Source of the DNA: Candidatus Omnitrophota bacterium
GTDB taxonomy: Bacteria > Omnitrophota > Gorgyraeia > Zapsychrales > Fredricksoniimonadaceae
Reading direction: 5' to 3'
Assembly: GCA_028870995.1 (NCBI GenBank)
Contig: JAGWOI010000014.1
Span: 1-60,617 of the forward strand
Length of the DNA stretch: 60,617 bases
The notes under the pieces were generated by a model. That model did no database searches, was not told where the DNA came from, and saw only the letters and a program-made list of their open reading frames with translations. This document shows, in pieces, positions 15,304 through 23,636 of this stretch; position 1 is the stretch's first letter, and each line of letters begins with the position of its first letter. The translations under genes were made by a program, and so were the position numbers.

Positions 15304-16473
15304 TTACTCGGACCTCTGATAAGGGTCAAAAAGCCGTTTATGCTCGTCGAGAGCGAAACGGTCCGTCATCGAAGCGATATAATTGCAAATGATGGCATAG
15401 ACCTGTGAGCGCGAAAATTTCTTGTCGCGCGGGAAAACGCCGTACGGCAATTGCTTGGGGTTCTTTAAATACACGTCGAACAAGTCCCGGATGATGCGGC
15501 GGGCCTTGGTGGTCATGCGTTCCACCCGCCAATGATGATAGAGCTTTTCATCGAGCAGCTTCTGCAGCTGCTCGCGCTCCCGGTGCATGGCATCGCTGAA
15601 GGCCACCACATAACCCTTGTGGTCCTTGACCTCCTGGGCAGACTTGAAATCAAGCTTTTTAAGCCGCTCATAAGTGGCCTTCAGCAGGTCCTTGACCTGC
15701 ATGTCGATGAGTTCCTTGACCACCTGGTAGCGGAACATGTCGCGGTCCGGCTGTTCCTGCACGCCGATCTTTTTGACCGCTTTTTGCCACAGCGTGCTTT
15801 CCATGAGGTCATCTTCGACGATGCAGCCCGACGTCAGCCCGTCGTCGACATCATGGTTAAGGTACGCCAGGGAGTCTGCCACATCAACGATCTGGGCCTC
15901 GAGCGTCGGCCCTTCCGTGCGGTACTGCTTGGGGATGTCCGCCCCCGGCATGTCGAACACCGTCTGGTGCTTGAGGATGCCCACCAGCACCTCGCGGGTC
16001 AGGTTAAGGCCGGGAAAACGCGGATATTTCTTTTCCAGTTTGGCGACGATCTCGTAGCTGCGGAAATTGTGGTTGAATTCGATGTCCGCCTCGCGCACGA
16101 TCTCGTTGAGCACCGCCTCCCCCGCATGGCCGAAGGGCGGATGGCCCAGGTCATGCGCCAGGGCGATGGCTTCGATCAGGTCTTCATTAAGGCGCAGGTT
16201 GCGGCCCAGGGTGCGGGCCAGCTGGGCCACTTCGATCGTGTGGGTCAAACGGGTGCGGTAATAATCGCCTTCAAAGATGACGAACACCTGGGTCTTGTAC
16301 TCGAGCTTGCGGAAGGCCTCGGCATGCACGATGCGGTCGCGGTCGCGCTGAAAACTGGTGCGCCACTCGTGCGCCGGCTCGTCATATTGACGGGCCCCCG
16401 CATCACTGGACTTCATGGCATAAGGCGCCAGGGCCTTACTTTCCAACTCTTCGATGTCTTTCCTTGTACGCAT
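15304..16473 (-). CDS. dGTPase-like deoxynucleotide triphosphohydrolase
   Basis: 389 residues. Family start MRTRKDIEELESKALAPYA, then FQRDRDRIVHAEAFRKLEYK and the HD core: His78 (RLTHTIEV), His107-Asp108 in AHDLGHPPFGHAGE, with a later Asp in VADSLAYLNHDVDD. Enzymes of this group remove triphosphate from dGTP or other dNTPs, controlling pools or limiting phage. The start lies 38 bases inside the end of the HIT gene, an overlap supported by the conserved N-terminus. The activity type is certain at family level, the preferred nucleotide is not. Confidence 0.92.
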   Translation of the reverse strand: MRTRKDIEELESKALAPYAMKSSDAGARQYDEPAHEWRTSFQRDRDRIVHAEAFRKLEYKTQVFVIFEGDYYRTRLTHTIEVAQLARTLGRNLRLNEDLIEAIALAHDLGHPPFGHAGEAVLNEIVREADIEFNHNFRSYEIVAKLEKKYPRFPGLNLTREVLVGILKHQTVFDMPGADIPKQYRTEGPTLEAQIVDVADSLAYLNHDVDDGLTSGCIVEDDLMESTLWQKAVKKIGVQEQPDRDMFRYQVVKELIDMQVKDLLKATYERLKKLDFKSAQEVKDHKGYVVAFSDAMHREREQLQKLLDEKLYHHWRVERMTTKARRIIRDLFDVYLKNPKQLPYGVFPRDKKFSRSQVYAIICNYIASMTDRFALDEHKRLFDPYQRSE

Positions 16474-16948
16474 CGCTTAATTTCTTGTAAATGACGGTCA
16501 ACGATTGGGAGATCACCTTGGTCCCGGCGGTCACCGGCATGAAATTGTGGTCCCCTTTCCATCGCGGCACCAAATGGACATGCACGTGCCTGGGGATGCC
16601 GGCGCCAGCGGTGCGGCCCAGATTGATCCCCACGTTAAACCCGTGGGGTTTGAGCGCGCCTTGCAAAAGGTCCTTGGCCTCACGGAGCAGTTCCATGAGC
16701 TCGGCGTATTCCCCGGCGGGCAATTGATTGATGTCGCCGGCGTGGCGGTTGGCCACGATCAGGCAGTGCCCGTTGCTGTAAGGGTAAAGATTCAATACCG
16801 CATACGCGTGGGGCTTGCGGATGAAAACCAGGCTCTTGGTGTCCGCTTTACCGGCGAGGATACGGCAAAAGACGCAGGCGCCCGGCTTGTCCTTGCCCGC
16901 TAATTTGGTGATGTAGGCTTCACGCCAGGGTGCCCAGAGTCTCTGCAT
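16436..16948 (-). CDS. HIT-family nucleotide hydrolase/phosphorylase
   Basis: 170 residues from ATG 16948 (MQRLWAPWREAYI), one base after the stop of the phosphoesterase gene; an in-frame TTG 15 bases earlier is less likely. The HIT triad HVHVHLVPRW is at 121-130, and CVFCRI (Cys25, Cys28) is typical of the Ap4A-phosphorylase-like branch, with ANRHAGDINQL and NVGINLGRTAG. These enzymes cleave dinucleoside polyphosphates or adenosine phosphoramidate-like substrates. It belongs to a local group of nucleotide hydrolases. Confidence 0.92.
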   Translation of the reverse strand: MQRLWAPWREAYITKLAGKDKPGACVFCRILAGKADTKSLVFIRKPHAYAVLNLYPYSNGHCLIVANRHAGDINQLPAGEYAELMELLREAKDLLQGALKPHGFNVGINLGRTAGAGIPRHVHVHLVPRWKGDHNFMPVTAGTKVISQSLTVIYKKLSDAYKERHRRVGK

Positions 16949-16949
16949 A

Positions 16950-17429
16950 TCAGATCTTGACAATTTCCGCCTTTATCTTGCCGGCCTCGATGCTGATAAG
17001 GCCGTATGAAAAAAATTTGGCCCTGACCATGTCATTGGGACTGCCGGGATTGAAATACAAGGTCAACCCCACCCGCTGGTTTAACGCCTGGTGGGAATGG
17101 CCGAAGATCACCACATCCATCTTATCATCTTTAAAGCAGGTCATGGCATTTTTTAAGGCGTCCGGCCCCGGCCCCACATGGCCGTGCGTCACGCCGATCT
17201 TAAGGTTGTCGCAATCGATGATCTCCTTGACCGGCAGGACCTTTTTAAGCCCGTTCTCATCCATGTTGCCGGACACGGCCTTGGTGGGCTTGAGTTTTTT
17301 AAGCATCTTCAAGGTGTCCAGGTCACAGATGTCGCCGGCGTGGATGATCAGATCAACAGTTTTAAAACGTTCGATCAGTGCGGCAGGGATATTCAGGGAA
17401 TGGGTGTCAGAAAGTACGCCGATGGTCAT
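16950..17429 (-). CDS. YfcE/MJ0936-type metallophosphoesterase
   Basis: 159 residues. Calcineurin-like metal ligands are in order: SDTH (7-10), HAGD (about 30-33), GNMDE, THGHVG and GHSHQA. This compact family hydrolyses phosphodiesters in vitro; the physiological substrate is unknown. The ATG overlaps the stop of the ATPase gene upstream by ATGA and the HIT gene follows after 1 base, so expression is coupled. Confidence 0.9.
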   Translation of the reverse strand: MTIGVLSDTHSLNIPAALIERFKTVDLIIHAGDICDLDTLKMLKKLKPTKAVSGNMDENGLKKVLPVKEIIDCDNLKIGVTHGHVGPGPDALKNAMTCFKDDKMDVVIFGHSHQALNQRVGLTLYFNPGSPNDMVRAKFFSYGLISIEAGKIKAEIVKI

Positions 17430-19063
17430 CTTATAATTATAGGCTCATCGAAGAGATGCATCAAGTTGTTCAACTGGTCTTCGTCCCAGATCCAAAGCTT
17501 CTCCTGCAGGGCCCTGACCTTGGCATTCTCGTCCAAGCCGCTCAAAGACACGATGATGCTGCGCGAGGGCCTGGGGTCGAGCTTCTTGATCTCTTCCAGG
17601 ATGCCGCTTAAGTCATTGTCGTGCACCGGGTCCTTTTTCAGCACCACCAGCCACGCGCCCTCCTGGCCCTGGGCGGAAATGGCATCGAAATAATTGCCCG
17701 CGCTGGTGCGCAATTTTAAGGGCTTGATCTCCTTAAAAGAGCTCAGCTTATAGCGGCGGCCGCAAAGCACGAAGGATTCGTTGTCGAACTTGTGCATGAG
17801 ATCCGCCATCCTCGAGGAGAAATCCTTGCGCGCCACCAGGCCGAAATCGTTGAGCGCCTTATTGATCTCTTCCTTGAACTGCTTGCGGGAGCGGCCTATT
17901 TCAAGGTCCACCGCGCGCAGGCGGCGGTGATACACATATTTGATCCAGTAACCGAAAAGCTTGTCCTTGATATGGTAATAGCTGCCGTTGCGTTCGATGA
18001 TATTGGCTTCCTGCAGCGCATTGACGCGGGAGTTGACCTGCGAAGGCTTCAATTTCAACGACTCCAGGAGGTCGTTGATCTTGTGCTTGCCGTGGGCCAG
18101 GGCGCACAGGACAGAAACAGAGGCCCCGGCGGATTTGCCCATGCTCAGCGCATTGATCTGCAGTTCGAAATGACGGCTGATGACGCCCCAGGGATTGAAG
18201 ATCACATTTTCGATGGCCTGGATGACGATGGGCGCGTAGATCTCCTTCTGGGCATAGACCCCGCTTAGGCAGATGAGCTCCTGGCACAGCAGGTTGATGT
18301 ACAAAGGATGCCCGCCGGTAAAGTCCGCGATGAAATTCTTGAGATACAGGCCGATCTTGATGCCGCTTAAGTTGTGGTCGATCAGGCCCTGGGCCTCGAT
18401 AAAGCCGAAAGGCTCGACGGAAATGACCTCGAAATTGCCGAACAAGAGCGATAATTTTTCCGAAAGGATGGTCTGCGCCTTCTGGGGAAAGGAACTGGTG
18501 ACGATATACAGGCAGTTGCGCTGGGTCATGATGCGCTGGCCCAATTGGGCAAAGGCATCGGGGATGTTGAAATCTTCCAGGTGGTCGAACTCGTCCAAGA
18601 TCAGCACCAGGGACCTGCCCGTCTCCTGGGTGAAAACATCCGGCAGCGACAGGATCATGTTGTAGGCCTCGGCGGTCTTGCCCTGGCCCGTCAGCTCCTC
18701 GACGGCCTGCACCAGAAAGACCGTCCTGGGCAGGCGGTCCTTGGCCTCTTCGCACAATAATTTCAAGTCTTCCTGAAGCGGCAGATTTTCCTGTTTAAGG
18801 AAATTATAAAGCAGGCTTTTGGTAAACTGCAGGGCAAAGTAATCGAAATCGCGGCCCTCGAGGTCCAGATAAAGGAAGAAGGCCTCCATCTCCTCCATCT
18901 GGGACATCAGCCGCTGCAGCAGGGCTGTTTTGCCGATATAACGGTTGCCCAGCACGGCTACATTCTGGCGAAAACCTTCCTTAAGCCCCAGCACGCGTTT
19001 TTTGAGCAGGTCCAAAACGCTGCGCCGGCCGAAAAAGTTATGGTCAAAATCGATCAGATTCAT
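17426..19063 (-). CDS. STAND-like ATPase with archaeal-ATPase-type fold
   Basis: 545 residues. A P-loop of the form GNRYIGKTALL (about 39-49), Walker B LVLILDEFDHL (152-162), a sensor YIVTSSF, and GGHPLYINLL typical of the ATPase_2/STAND group. A winged-helix segment follows (HKINDLLESLKLKPSQVNSR), then a C-terminal domain of about 180 residues containing YFDAISAQGQEGAWLVVLKK, which resembles a nuclease-like DUF234-type domain but with no catalytic set I can prove. Such proteins are often regulators or parts of defence or mobile modules. Here it is locked by ATGA overlaps between the NlpD-like gene and the phosphoesterase, so it is a stable member of a core operon. Confidence 0.75.
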   Translation of the reverse strand: MNLIDFDHNFFGRRSVLDLLKKRVLGLKEGFRQNVAVLGNRYIGKTALLQRLMSQMEEMEAFFLYLDLEGRDFDYFALQFTKSLLYNFLKQENLPLQEDLKLLCEEAKDRLPRTVFLVQAVEELTGQGKTAEAYNMILSLPDVFTQETGRSLVLILDEFDHLEDFNIPDAFAQLGQRIMTQRNCLYIVTSSFPQKAQTILSEKLSLLFGNFEVISVEPFGFIEAQGLIDHNLSGIKIGLYLKNFIADFTGGHPLYINLLCQELICLSGVYAQKEIYAPIVIQAIENVIFNPWGVISRHFELQINALSMGKSAGASVSVLCALAHGKHKINDLLESLKLKPSQVNSRVNALQEANIIERNGSYYHIKDKLFGYWIKYVYHRRLRAVDLEIGRSRKQFKEEINKALNDFGLVARKDFSSRMADLMHKFDNESFVLCGRRYKLSSFKEIKPLKLRTSAGNYFDAISAQGQEGAWLVVLKKDPVHDNDLSGILEEIKKLDPRPSRSIIVSLSGLDENAKVRALQEKLWIWDEDQLNNLMHLFDEPIIIR

Positions 19064-19764
19064 GGCAAATAATACAATGGATTGGTCGCCTGGCTGCCGC
19101 GGCGGATTTCAAAATGCTCCACCGTGCGGCCGGCCAGCGGCCCCACCCGGGCGATGACATCGCCCTTGTACACATGCTCTCCGGGCCTGACTAAAAGTTT
19201 GCCGTTGCGTGCGTATACCGATACAAATCCGTCCCCGTGGTCGATCATCACCGTATCGCCGTAGCCTGACATGTAATCCGCCAAAATTACGGTCCCCTCG
19301 CGGGTGGCATGAACGTCGTCCCCGGATTGGGCCTGGATGTCGATGCCGTGGCTGACGGCATTGGTCCCTATCGGGTCATCGAAATAAACGATCACCTTGC
19401 CTATCACCGGCCAAATGAAGGCGCTCTTATTATTGTCCACAATGGGGCTCGAGATATGCTTAACCTTGCTGACCCCCGGGATAAAAACCAATTGGCCGAC
19501 CTCCAACTTGCTGCCGTTTGGGATATTGTTGCTGTCGATGATGTCCTGGATATTGACTCCGTATTCCTGGGCGATCTGCCAAAGGGTCTGGCCGGCCAGG
19601 ACCTTGTGGTACACCCCCTGTTTTTGCACCGTTGGGGCGGCCGGAACCGGGGCTGCCGACTCCGAAATGGGAGTGGGCATGGGGCTGTATTCTGTGGCAC
19701 AACCGGCCAGGAGAATACATAACGAAACAACAGGTAAAATTCTTAAATGATCGTGTCTTGGCAA
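19060..19764 (-). CDS. NlpD-like lipoprotein: LysM plus degenerate LytM (M23) domain
   Basis: 234 residues from a TTG at 19764 with AGAGGA 9 bases upstream. A lipobox gives Cys22 (LCILLAGC). LysM is at about 51-97 (VYHKVLAGQTLWQIAQEYG, KLEVGQLVFIPG). The LytM domain (about 115-232) keeps one Asp and one His of the zinc site (SHGIDI, VEHFEIR), but the first His of HxxxD is Ser, the His of YAHL is Arg and the first His of HxH is Val. It is therefore probably not a peptidase but an activator of cell-wall amidases, like NlpD or EnvC. It sits at the outer or inner membrane, is downstream of tRNA-Gly and overlaps the ATPase gene. Confidence 0.85.
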   Translation of the reverse strand: MPRHDHLRILPVVSLCILLAGCATEYSPMPTPISESAAPVPAAPTVQKQGVYHKVLAGQTLWQIAQEYGVNIQDIIDSNNIPNGSKLEVGQLVFIPGVSKVKHISSPIVDNNKSAFIWPVIGKVIVYFDDPIGTNAVSHGIDIQAQSGDDVHATREGTVILADYMSGYGDTVMIDHGDGFVSVYARNGKLLVRPGEHVYKGDVIARVGPLAGRTVEHFEIRRGSQATNPLYYLP

Positions 19765-19786
19765 TTCTAAATCCTCTTTAAATATA

Positions 19787-19860
19787 TGGAGCGGAGGACG
19801 GGAATCGAACCCGCGTAGCCAGCTTGGGAAGCTGGCATTCTACCATTGAATTACCTCCGC
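19787..19860 (-). tRNA. tRNA-Gly (anticodon CCC)
   Basis: The cloverleaf is readable on the minus strand: acceptor GCGGAGG/CCTCCGC, anticodon stem CCAGC/GCTGG with loop TTCCCAA (CCC), and T-arm GGGTTCGATTCCC. The discriminator T is followed by an encoded CCA. It lies between thiE and the NlpD-like gene with only 7 and 22 bases of spacing and is probably cut from a common transcript. Confidence 0.95.
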
Positions 19861-19867
19861 ATAAAAA

Positions 19868-20500
19868 TCAAGCGTCTAACAAACTTTTAAACTCGCTCGC
19901 AGCCTGCCGTACATCCCGGGCCAATAAAATGTCCCGGCATACCGCTGCCCGGCCCGCTCCCAAAGCAGCCAAGCCTCCGATATTCCTGCGGCTGATGCCG
20001 CCAATGGGGAAGACCGGAATTCGGATGCGATGAATGACCTTCTGCAAAAGATTAAGATCCATGGGCTGCCGTTGGGGCTTGGTTTGAGTTTTAAACACCG
20101 AGCCAAAGCCGATATAATCAGCGCCCTGCGCCTGGGCTTTCAGCGCATGCCCCATAGTCTGGCAAGAAACGCCGATGATCTTGGCTGCCCCCATCAGTTT
20201 TCTGGCAGCCGTATAATCAAGATCTTCCTGGCCGACATGCAGCCCGTCGGCCCCGCTGATCAAGGCCAGGTCCGCGCGGTCATTGACAATGAACGGTATC
20301 TGATGCCTCGTAATTCTTAAAATCTGACGGCAAAAGCCTAAAATTTCCTTAGCGCTGCTTTTTTTGTCCCGTAATTGTACTATATCGACACCGCCGCGTA
20401 CAGCATCTTTTAAAACTCTCAGCAAGGAAGCGTGATCCAGCACTTGCGTATCCAAGATCAAATACAACTTAGCAGCCGATAGCTTTTTGTTCGAGCGCAT
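19868..20500 (-). CDS. thiE: Thiamine-phosphate synthase
   Basis: 210 residues. TIM-barrel enzyme joining HMP-pyrophosphate and thiazole phosphate. Signatures: VQLRDKKSSAKEIL, PFIVNDRADLALISGADGLHVGQEDL, GVSCQT, ADYIGFGSVFKTQTK and PVFPIGGIS. It overlaps the upstream thiD2-like gene by 32 bases, consistent with a functional pair. No other thiamine gene is present in the window. Confidence 0.94.
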   Translation of the reverse strand: MRSNKKLSAAKLYLILDTQVLDHASLLRVLKDAVRGGVDIVQLRDKKSSAKEILGFCRQILRITRHQIPFIVNDRADLALISGADGLHVGQEDLDYTAARKLMGAAKIIGVSCQTMGHALKAQAQGADYIGFGSVFKTQTKPQRQPMDLNLLQKVIHRIRIPVFPIGGISRRNIGGLAALGAGRAAVCRDILLARDVRQAASEFKSLLDA

Positions 20501-20885
20501 ACACCTTATACCGCAATGCTTTAAGCTTTATCGATCTTTTCACGTCGATCAATTTAGCGACTTCTTCCAGGACCCTTAACGATTCCTTGACCCGCTGGCT
20601 GTTGGCCCAAAAAATCCCCTTGATATTCTTACGCCGGGTTTCGCTGGCAAGGGTCGATCGCCCCACATCATCTTGGATGTTCCTGGCTTCCACCACCTTT
20701 TGAAGATCCAGTCCTCCGAGGATCTCCGTCAACTCGTGGCGAACGCCCTTAAATGCACGCGTCAAACTCTTTTGATCCCAGGCATATCGGCACAGATCTT
20801 CACAAACTCTTAACCCTTCCTTAGCACGGTTGAGATTGGCGTCCAGTATCCGGCACAATGATTTGTCAGGATGATTATTTTTCAC
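20469..20885 (-). CDS. ThiD2-like domain protein, separate from ThiE
   Basis: 138 residues from a GTG at 20885 that overlaps the end of the nucleotidyltransferase gene; no ATG fits. The conserved block RILDANLNRAKEGLRVCED, then VEARNIQDDVGRST and ANSQRVKESLRVLEEVAKL matches the domain that precedes ThiE in long thiamine-phosphate synthases of cyanobacteria and planctomycetes, described as ThiD2 (HMP-phosphate kinase activity). Here it is encoded apart but overlaps thiE, so the fused enzyme of other lineages is split into two genes. The start codon is the least certain part. Confidence 0.75.
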   Translation of the reverse strand: MKNNHPDKSLCRILDANLNRAKEGLRVCEDLCRYAWDQKSLTRAFKGVRHELTEILGGLDLQKVVEARNIQDDVGRSTLASETRRKNIKGIFWANSQRVKESLRVLEEVAKLIDVKRSIKLKALRYKVYALEQKAIGC

Positions 20886-21339
20886 TTTTGATCTTATCGA
20901 TGATATGGGAGGTGGAAAACCCTTTGACCAATTTGACGAACTCCACCCTTTTGACCACATCCTGCCCCGCCACAGCCTTCCCCTTCCAGTCAGCGCCCTT
21001 GATAAGCACATCCGGTTTGACCGCTGCAATGAGTTTGGCCGGGGTCTCCTCATTAAAGATGACCACAAAATCCACACTCTCCAGGGCCGCCAGCACCGCG
21101 GCACGGGATCTTTGAACAACAATGGGACGGGAAGGACCTTTGATGCGGCGGATGGACCTGTCGGAATTAAGACCAACGACCAAAACACGGTTGCCCCGGC
21201 CGGCTTTTTCCAGGTATTTCACGTGGCCGATGTGCATCAGGTCAAAACAGCCGTTGGTAAAAGCAATGGTCCTTCCGCTGCGGCGCAAGGCAGGCAGTTT
21301 TTTTAATAACGCACGTAACGTTAAGATTTTATTCAACAT
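20875..21339 (-). CDS. HldE C-terminal-type nucleotidyltransferase (ADP-heptose synthesis)
   Basis: 154 residues, a stand-alone version of RfaE domain II. TNGCFDLMHIGHVKYLEKA holds the HxGH adenylyl-transfer motif; GLNSDRSIRRIKGPSRP and IKGADWKGKAVAGQDVV complete the family pattern. It would couple ATP to heptose 1-phosphate. The kinase half of HldE is not in the window; gmhA lies next to it. A possible promoter (TTCCAT, 17 bases, TAAAAT) occupies the 61-base gap to gmhA. Confidence 0.88.
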   Translation of the reverse strand: MLNKILTLRALLKKLPALRRSGRTIAFTNGCFDLMHIGHVKYLEKAGRGNRVLVVGLNSDRSIRRIKGPSRPIVVQRSRAAVLAALESVDFVVIFNEETPAKLIAAVKPDVLIKGADWKGKAVAGQDVVKRVEFVKLVKGFSTSHIIDKIKSEK

Positions 21340-21400
21340 AAGGAAGTTTGAATTTTACCACAGGAACCGCACAAATGGAAGAGTGCTTTACGTTGAAGTT

Positions 21401-21967
21401 TTAGGAAAGGGCGTTCTCGACCAATTCGCAGATGGTATGAAACATGACCAGGTGGGATTCCTGGATGCGGGCGGTTTTTGCGGAGGCGGCCACCAGGGCG
21501 ATATCGCAAAGGCCGGCCAATTGGCCGCCGCTGCCGCCGGTGACGCCGATGGTGGCAATACCAGAGGCTTTCGCGTGCCGGACAGCTTCCAGCACGTTCT
21601 TGGAGTTGCCGCTGGTGGAAATGGCGATCAGGCAATCGCCCTTCTGCCCCAGGGCTTGCAGCTGCCGGGAGAAGACAATATCAAAGGTGTAGTCATTGCC
21701 CAAGGCCGTAAGGGCCGAGGTGTCGGTGGTCAAGGCGATGGCGGGCCAGGCCTTGCGTTCTTTCTGGAAGCGGCCCACGAACTCGGCGGCGATATGCTGG
21801 CTGTCCGCGGCTGAGCCGCCGTTGCCGCAGAAAAACAGCTTATGCCCTGCCCTGAATGTTTTGATGATAAGTTCGGCGGCATCGGCGATTGGGGAAAGGT
21901 TCTTGGTCAGGGTCTTTTGTTTGACGTCGATCGATTCCGCAAATATCTGTTCGATGATTTTCTTCAT
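21401..21967 (-). CDS. gmhA: Phosphoheptose isomerase
   Basis: 188 residues, SIS fold: KLFFCGNGGSAADSQHIAAE, LTTDTSALTALGNDY, AISTSGNSKNVLEAVRHAK and IQESHLVMFHTICELVE. It converts sedoheptulose 7-phosphate to heptose 7-phosphate, the first step to ADP-heptose for the lipopolysaccharide core. The neighbouring stand-alone HldE nucleotidyltransferase supports this. Zinc-binding His and Glu residues (QHIAAE, ESH) are present. It begins 5 bases after the phosphofructokinase gene stops. Confidence 0.93.
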   Translation of the reverse strand: MKKIIEQIFAESIDVKQKTLTKNLSPIADAAELIIKTFRAGHKLFFCGNGGSAADSQHIAAEFVGRFQKERKAWPAIALTTDTSALTALGNDYTFDIVFSRQLQALGQKGDCLIAISTSGNSKNVLEAVRHAKASGIATIGVTGGSGGQLAGLCDIALVAASAKTARIQESHLVMFHTICELVENALS

Positions 21968-21972
21968 AGGGA

Positions 21973-23010
21973 TTATTGCCGGGCGGAGAACACGTCGGCG
22001 ATCTCAACCAGGTCCGCGGTCACCAGTTTGCGCTGGAAAACCGCTTCTTCCATGTCCACGTAGCGGATCTTGTTGTCTTTGAGGCTGGCCATTTTGCCGA
22101 ACTTATGTTCCTTGACCAGGTCCACGGCCTTCACACCCAAACGGGTGCCCAGCACGCGGTCAAAAGCCGTGGGGCTGCCCCCGCGCAGGATATAGCCCAG
22201 CACACTCACACGGGTTTCATAGCCGGTATTGTCTTCAATGGCTTTGGCCAGGAATTCGCCCACGCTGCCGAAACGCCGCTTTTCCGTCAGGGGCGCCATT
22301 TCAGGAGAAGGCCTGGCCACATAGCCATCGATCTTGGTGCCTTCGGAAATGACCACGATGCTAAACGGCTTGCCGCGCTTATGCCGCTCGTTCAAAAGTT
22401 CATAAACCTGTTTTAAATTGACCGGGATCTCCGGGATCAGGATAATGTCGGCGCCGCCGGCGATACCGGCCTGCACGGCCAGCCATCCGGTGTAAAGCCC
22501 CAGGACTTCAACGACCATGATGCGGTGATGGGATTCCGCGGTGGTGTGCAGGCGGTCGATGCATTCGGTGGCCACATTGACCGCGGTATCAAAACCAAAG
22601 GCATAGTCGGTGCCCGAGAGGGCATTGTCAATGGATTTGGGGACAGCCACGGCCTGGATGATGTTCCTCTTATGCAATTGCAGGGCGATCTTGATCGTCT
22701 CTTCACCGCCTACCACGATCAGGGCATCCATGCCGCTGCGGGCGTAATTTTCCTTGATCTTTTTAACGTGGTCTTCATCCGCCAGCGGGTTGACGCGGCT
22801 GGTGCCCAAAATGGTCCCGCCTTTGTCCAGGATGCCGCTGGTGGACTTCACATCCAGGACCCTCATGTCATTTTCGATCAGGCCCTGCCAGCCGTTCTTG
22901 ATGCCGGTGACCACATAGCCTTCCTGCATGCCTTTGCGCACCACCGACCGGATCACCGAGTTTAACCCCGGGCAATCCGCACCGCCTGTCATTATGCCGA
23001 TTTTTTTCAT
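21973..23010 (-). CDS. Phosphofructokinase, PPi-type residues with atypical GGEET motif
   Basis: 345 residues of the PfkA superfamily: GGADCPGLNSVIRSVV (9-24), GTSR (69-72), GGEETIKIA (101-109), PKSIDNALSGTDYAFGFDTA (124-143), and LGYILRGGSPTAFDR near the C-terminus. Lys125 in PKSIDN is the residue typical of pyrophosphate-dependent enzymes, while ATP enzymes have Gly there. The usual GGDG or GGDD is GGEE here; Glu at the first place occurs in group III enzymes, but the second Glu is unusual, so phosphoryl donor and even activity need testing. It is placed downstream of amaP and upstream of gmhA. Confidence 0.88.
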   Translation of the reverse strand: MKKIGIMTGGADCPGLNSVIRSVVRKGMQEGYVVTGIKNGWQGLIENDMRVLDVKSTSGILDKGGTILGTSRVNPLADEDHVKKIKENYARSGMDALIVVGGEETIKIALQLHKRNIIQAVAVPKSIDNALSGTDYAFGFDTAVNVATECIDRLHTTAESHHRIMVVEVLGLYTGWLAVQAGIAGGADIILIPEIPVNLKQVYELLNERHKRGKPFSIVVISEGTKIDGYVARPSPEMAPLTEKRRFGSVGEFLAKAIEDNTGYETRVSVLGYILRGGSPTAFDRVLGTRLGVKAVDLVKEHKFGKMASLKDNKIRYVDMEEAVFQRKLVTADLVEIADVFSARQ

Positions 23011-23019
23011 TCGAAACCT

Positions 23020-23619
23020 TTATGAACTGTACCCATGGAACGGCGCCTGGGCAGGCACCTGGAAATCGCCCCTTGACCGGGATTTGATATCGTCCATCGC
23101 AATCTTGATGACATGCACGCGGATATTGACCTTGCCTTCCAAGCCCACGGACTCCTCGATCTTGCGGCGGACCAGCTCCTGGAACCGGCCGGTCAGTTCG
23201 GGGATGTCCGCCTCATGGCGCAGTACCAATTTAATATCAACCTCCAGGCCCTTGCGGTGGGCGGCCATATAGGGACGGATCTCCTTGATCTCGGGCATCT
23301 GCACGATCAGGCGCCGGACCAGGTCCTCGAGGGCGGTCAGGGACACCGTGACCCCGCCGGTGGGATTTTCAAAAGCGATGGTGCGCTCCTTCTGGCGGCG
23401 GCCGTAAATAAGCCTGGCCAAGACAAAGCTCATGAGCATGATGCCGCCGGCAAAGAACCCGGCGATGGCACCGGTCTGTTTGTCATTATAGATCAGCCAC
23501 AAAAGCTGTTGAATGGTCCGTAAATGAAGGCTGTGAACCACCAAGAGGATGACGGAAATGCCGGTGGTCCAGATAATGACGAGGTAAAAAAGGATGGCGA
23601 TACGGATAAGCAACCACAT
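23020..23619 (-). CDS. AmaP-like alkaline shock membrane protein
   Basis: 199 residues. Two hydrophobic segments (about 5-30 and 50-70) precede a cytoplasmic domain related to Asp23 (GGVTVSLTALEDLVRRLIV, GLEVDIKLVLRHEADIPEL, GKVNIRVHVIKIAMDD). AmaP anchors Asp23 at the membrane in Firmicutes and affects envelope stress. Here it lies directly next to an Asp23 gene, so the same pairing holds in this Gram-negative lineage. Confidence 0.82.
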   Translation of the reverse strand: MWLLIRIAILFYLVIIWTTGISVILLVVHSLHLRTIQQLLWLIYNDKQTGAIAGFFAGGIMLMSFVLARLIYGRRQKERTIAFENPTGGVTVSLTALEDLVRRLIVQMPEIKEIRPYMAAHRKGLEVDIKLVLRHEADIPELTGRFQELVRRKIEESVGLEGKVNIRVHVIKIAMDDIKSRSRGDFQVPAQAPFHGYSS

Positions 23620-23636
23620 GGGATTCTCCTTGGGCC

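Noticed and set aside
15532-16494. 320-codon open frame on the plus strand
   Set aside because: Antisense shadow of the dGTPase-like gene.
17901-18755. 284-codon alternative frame on the minus strand
   Set aside because: Out-of-frame shadow inside the STAND-like ATPase; Arg/Gly/Pro-rich with no family match.
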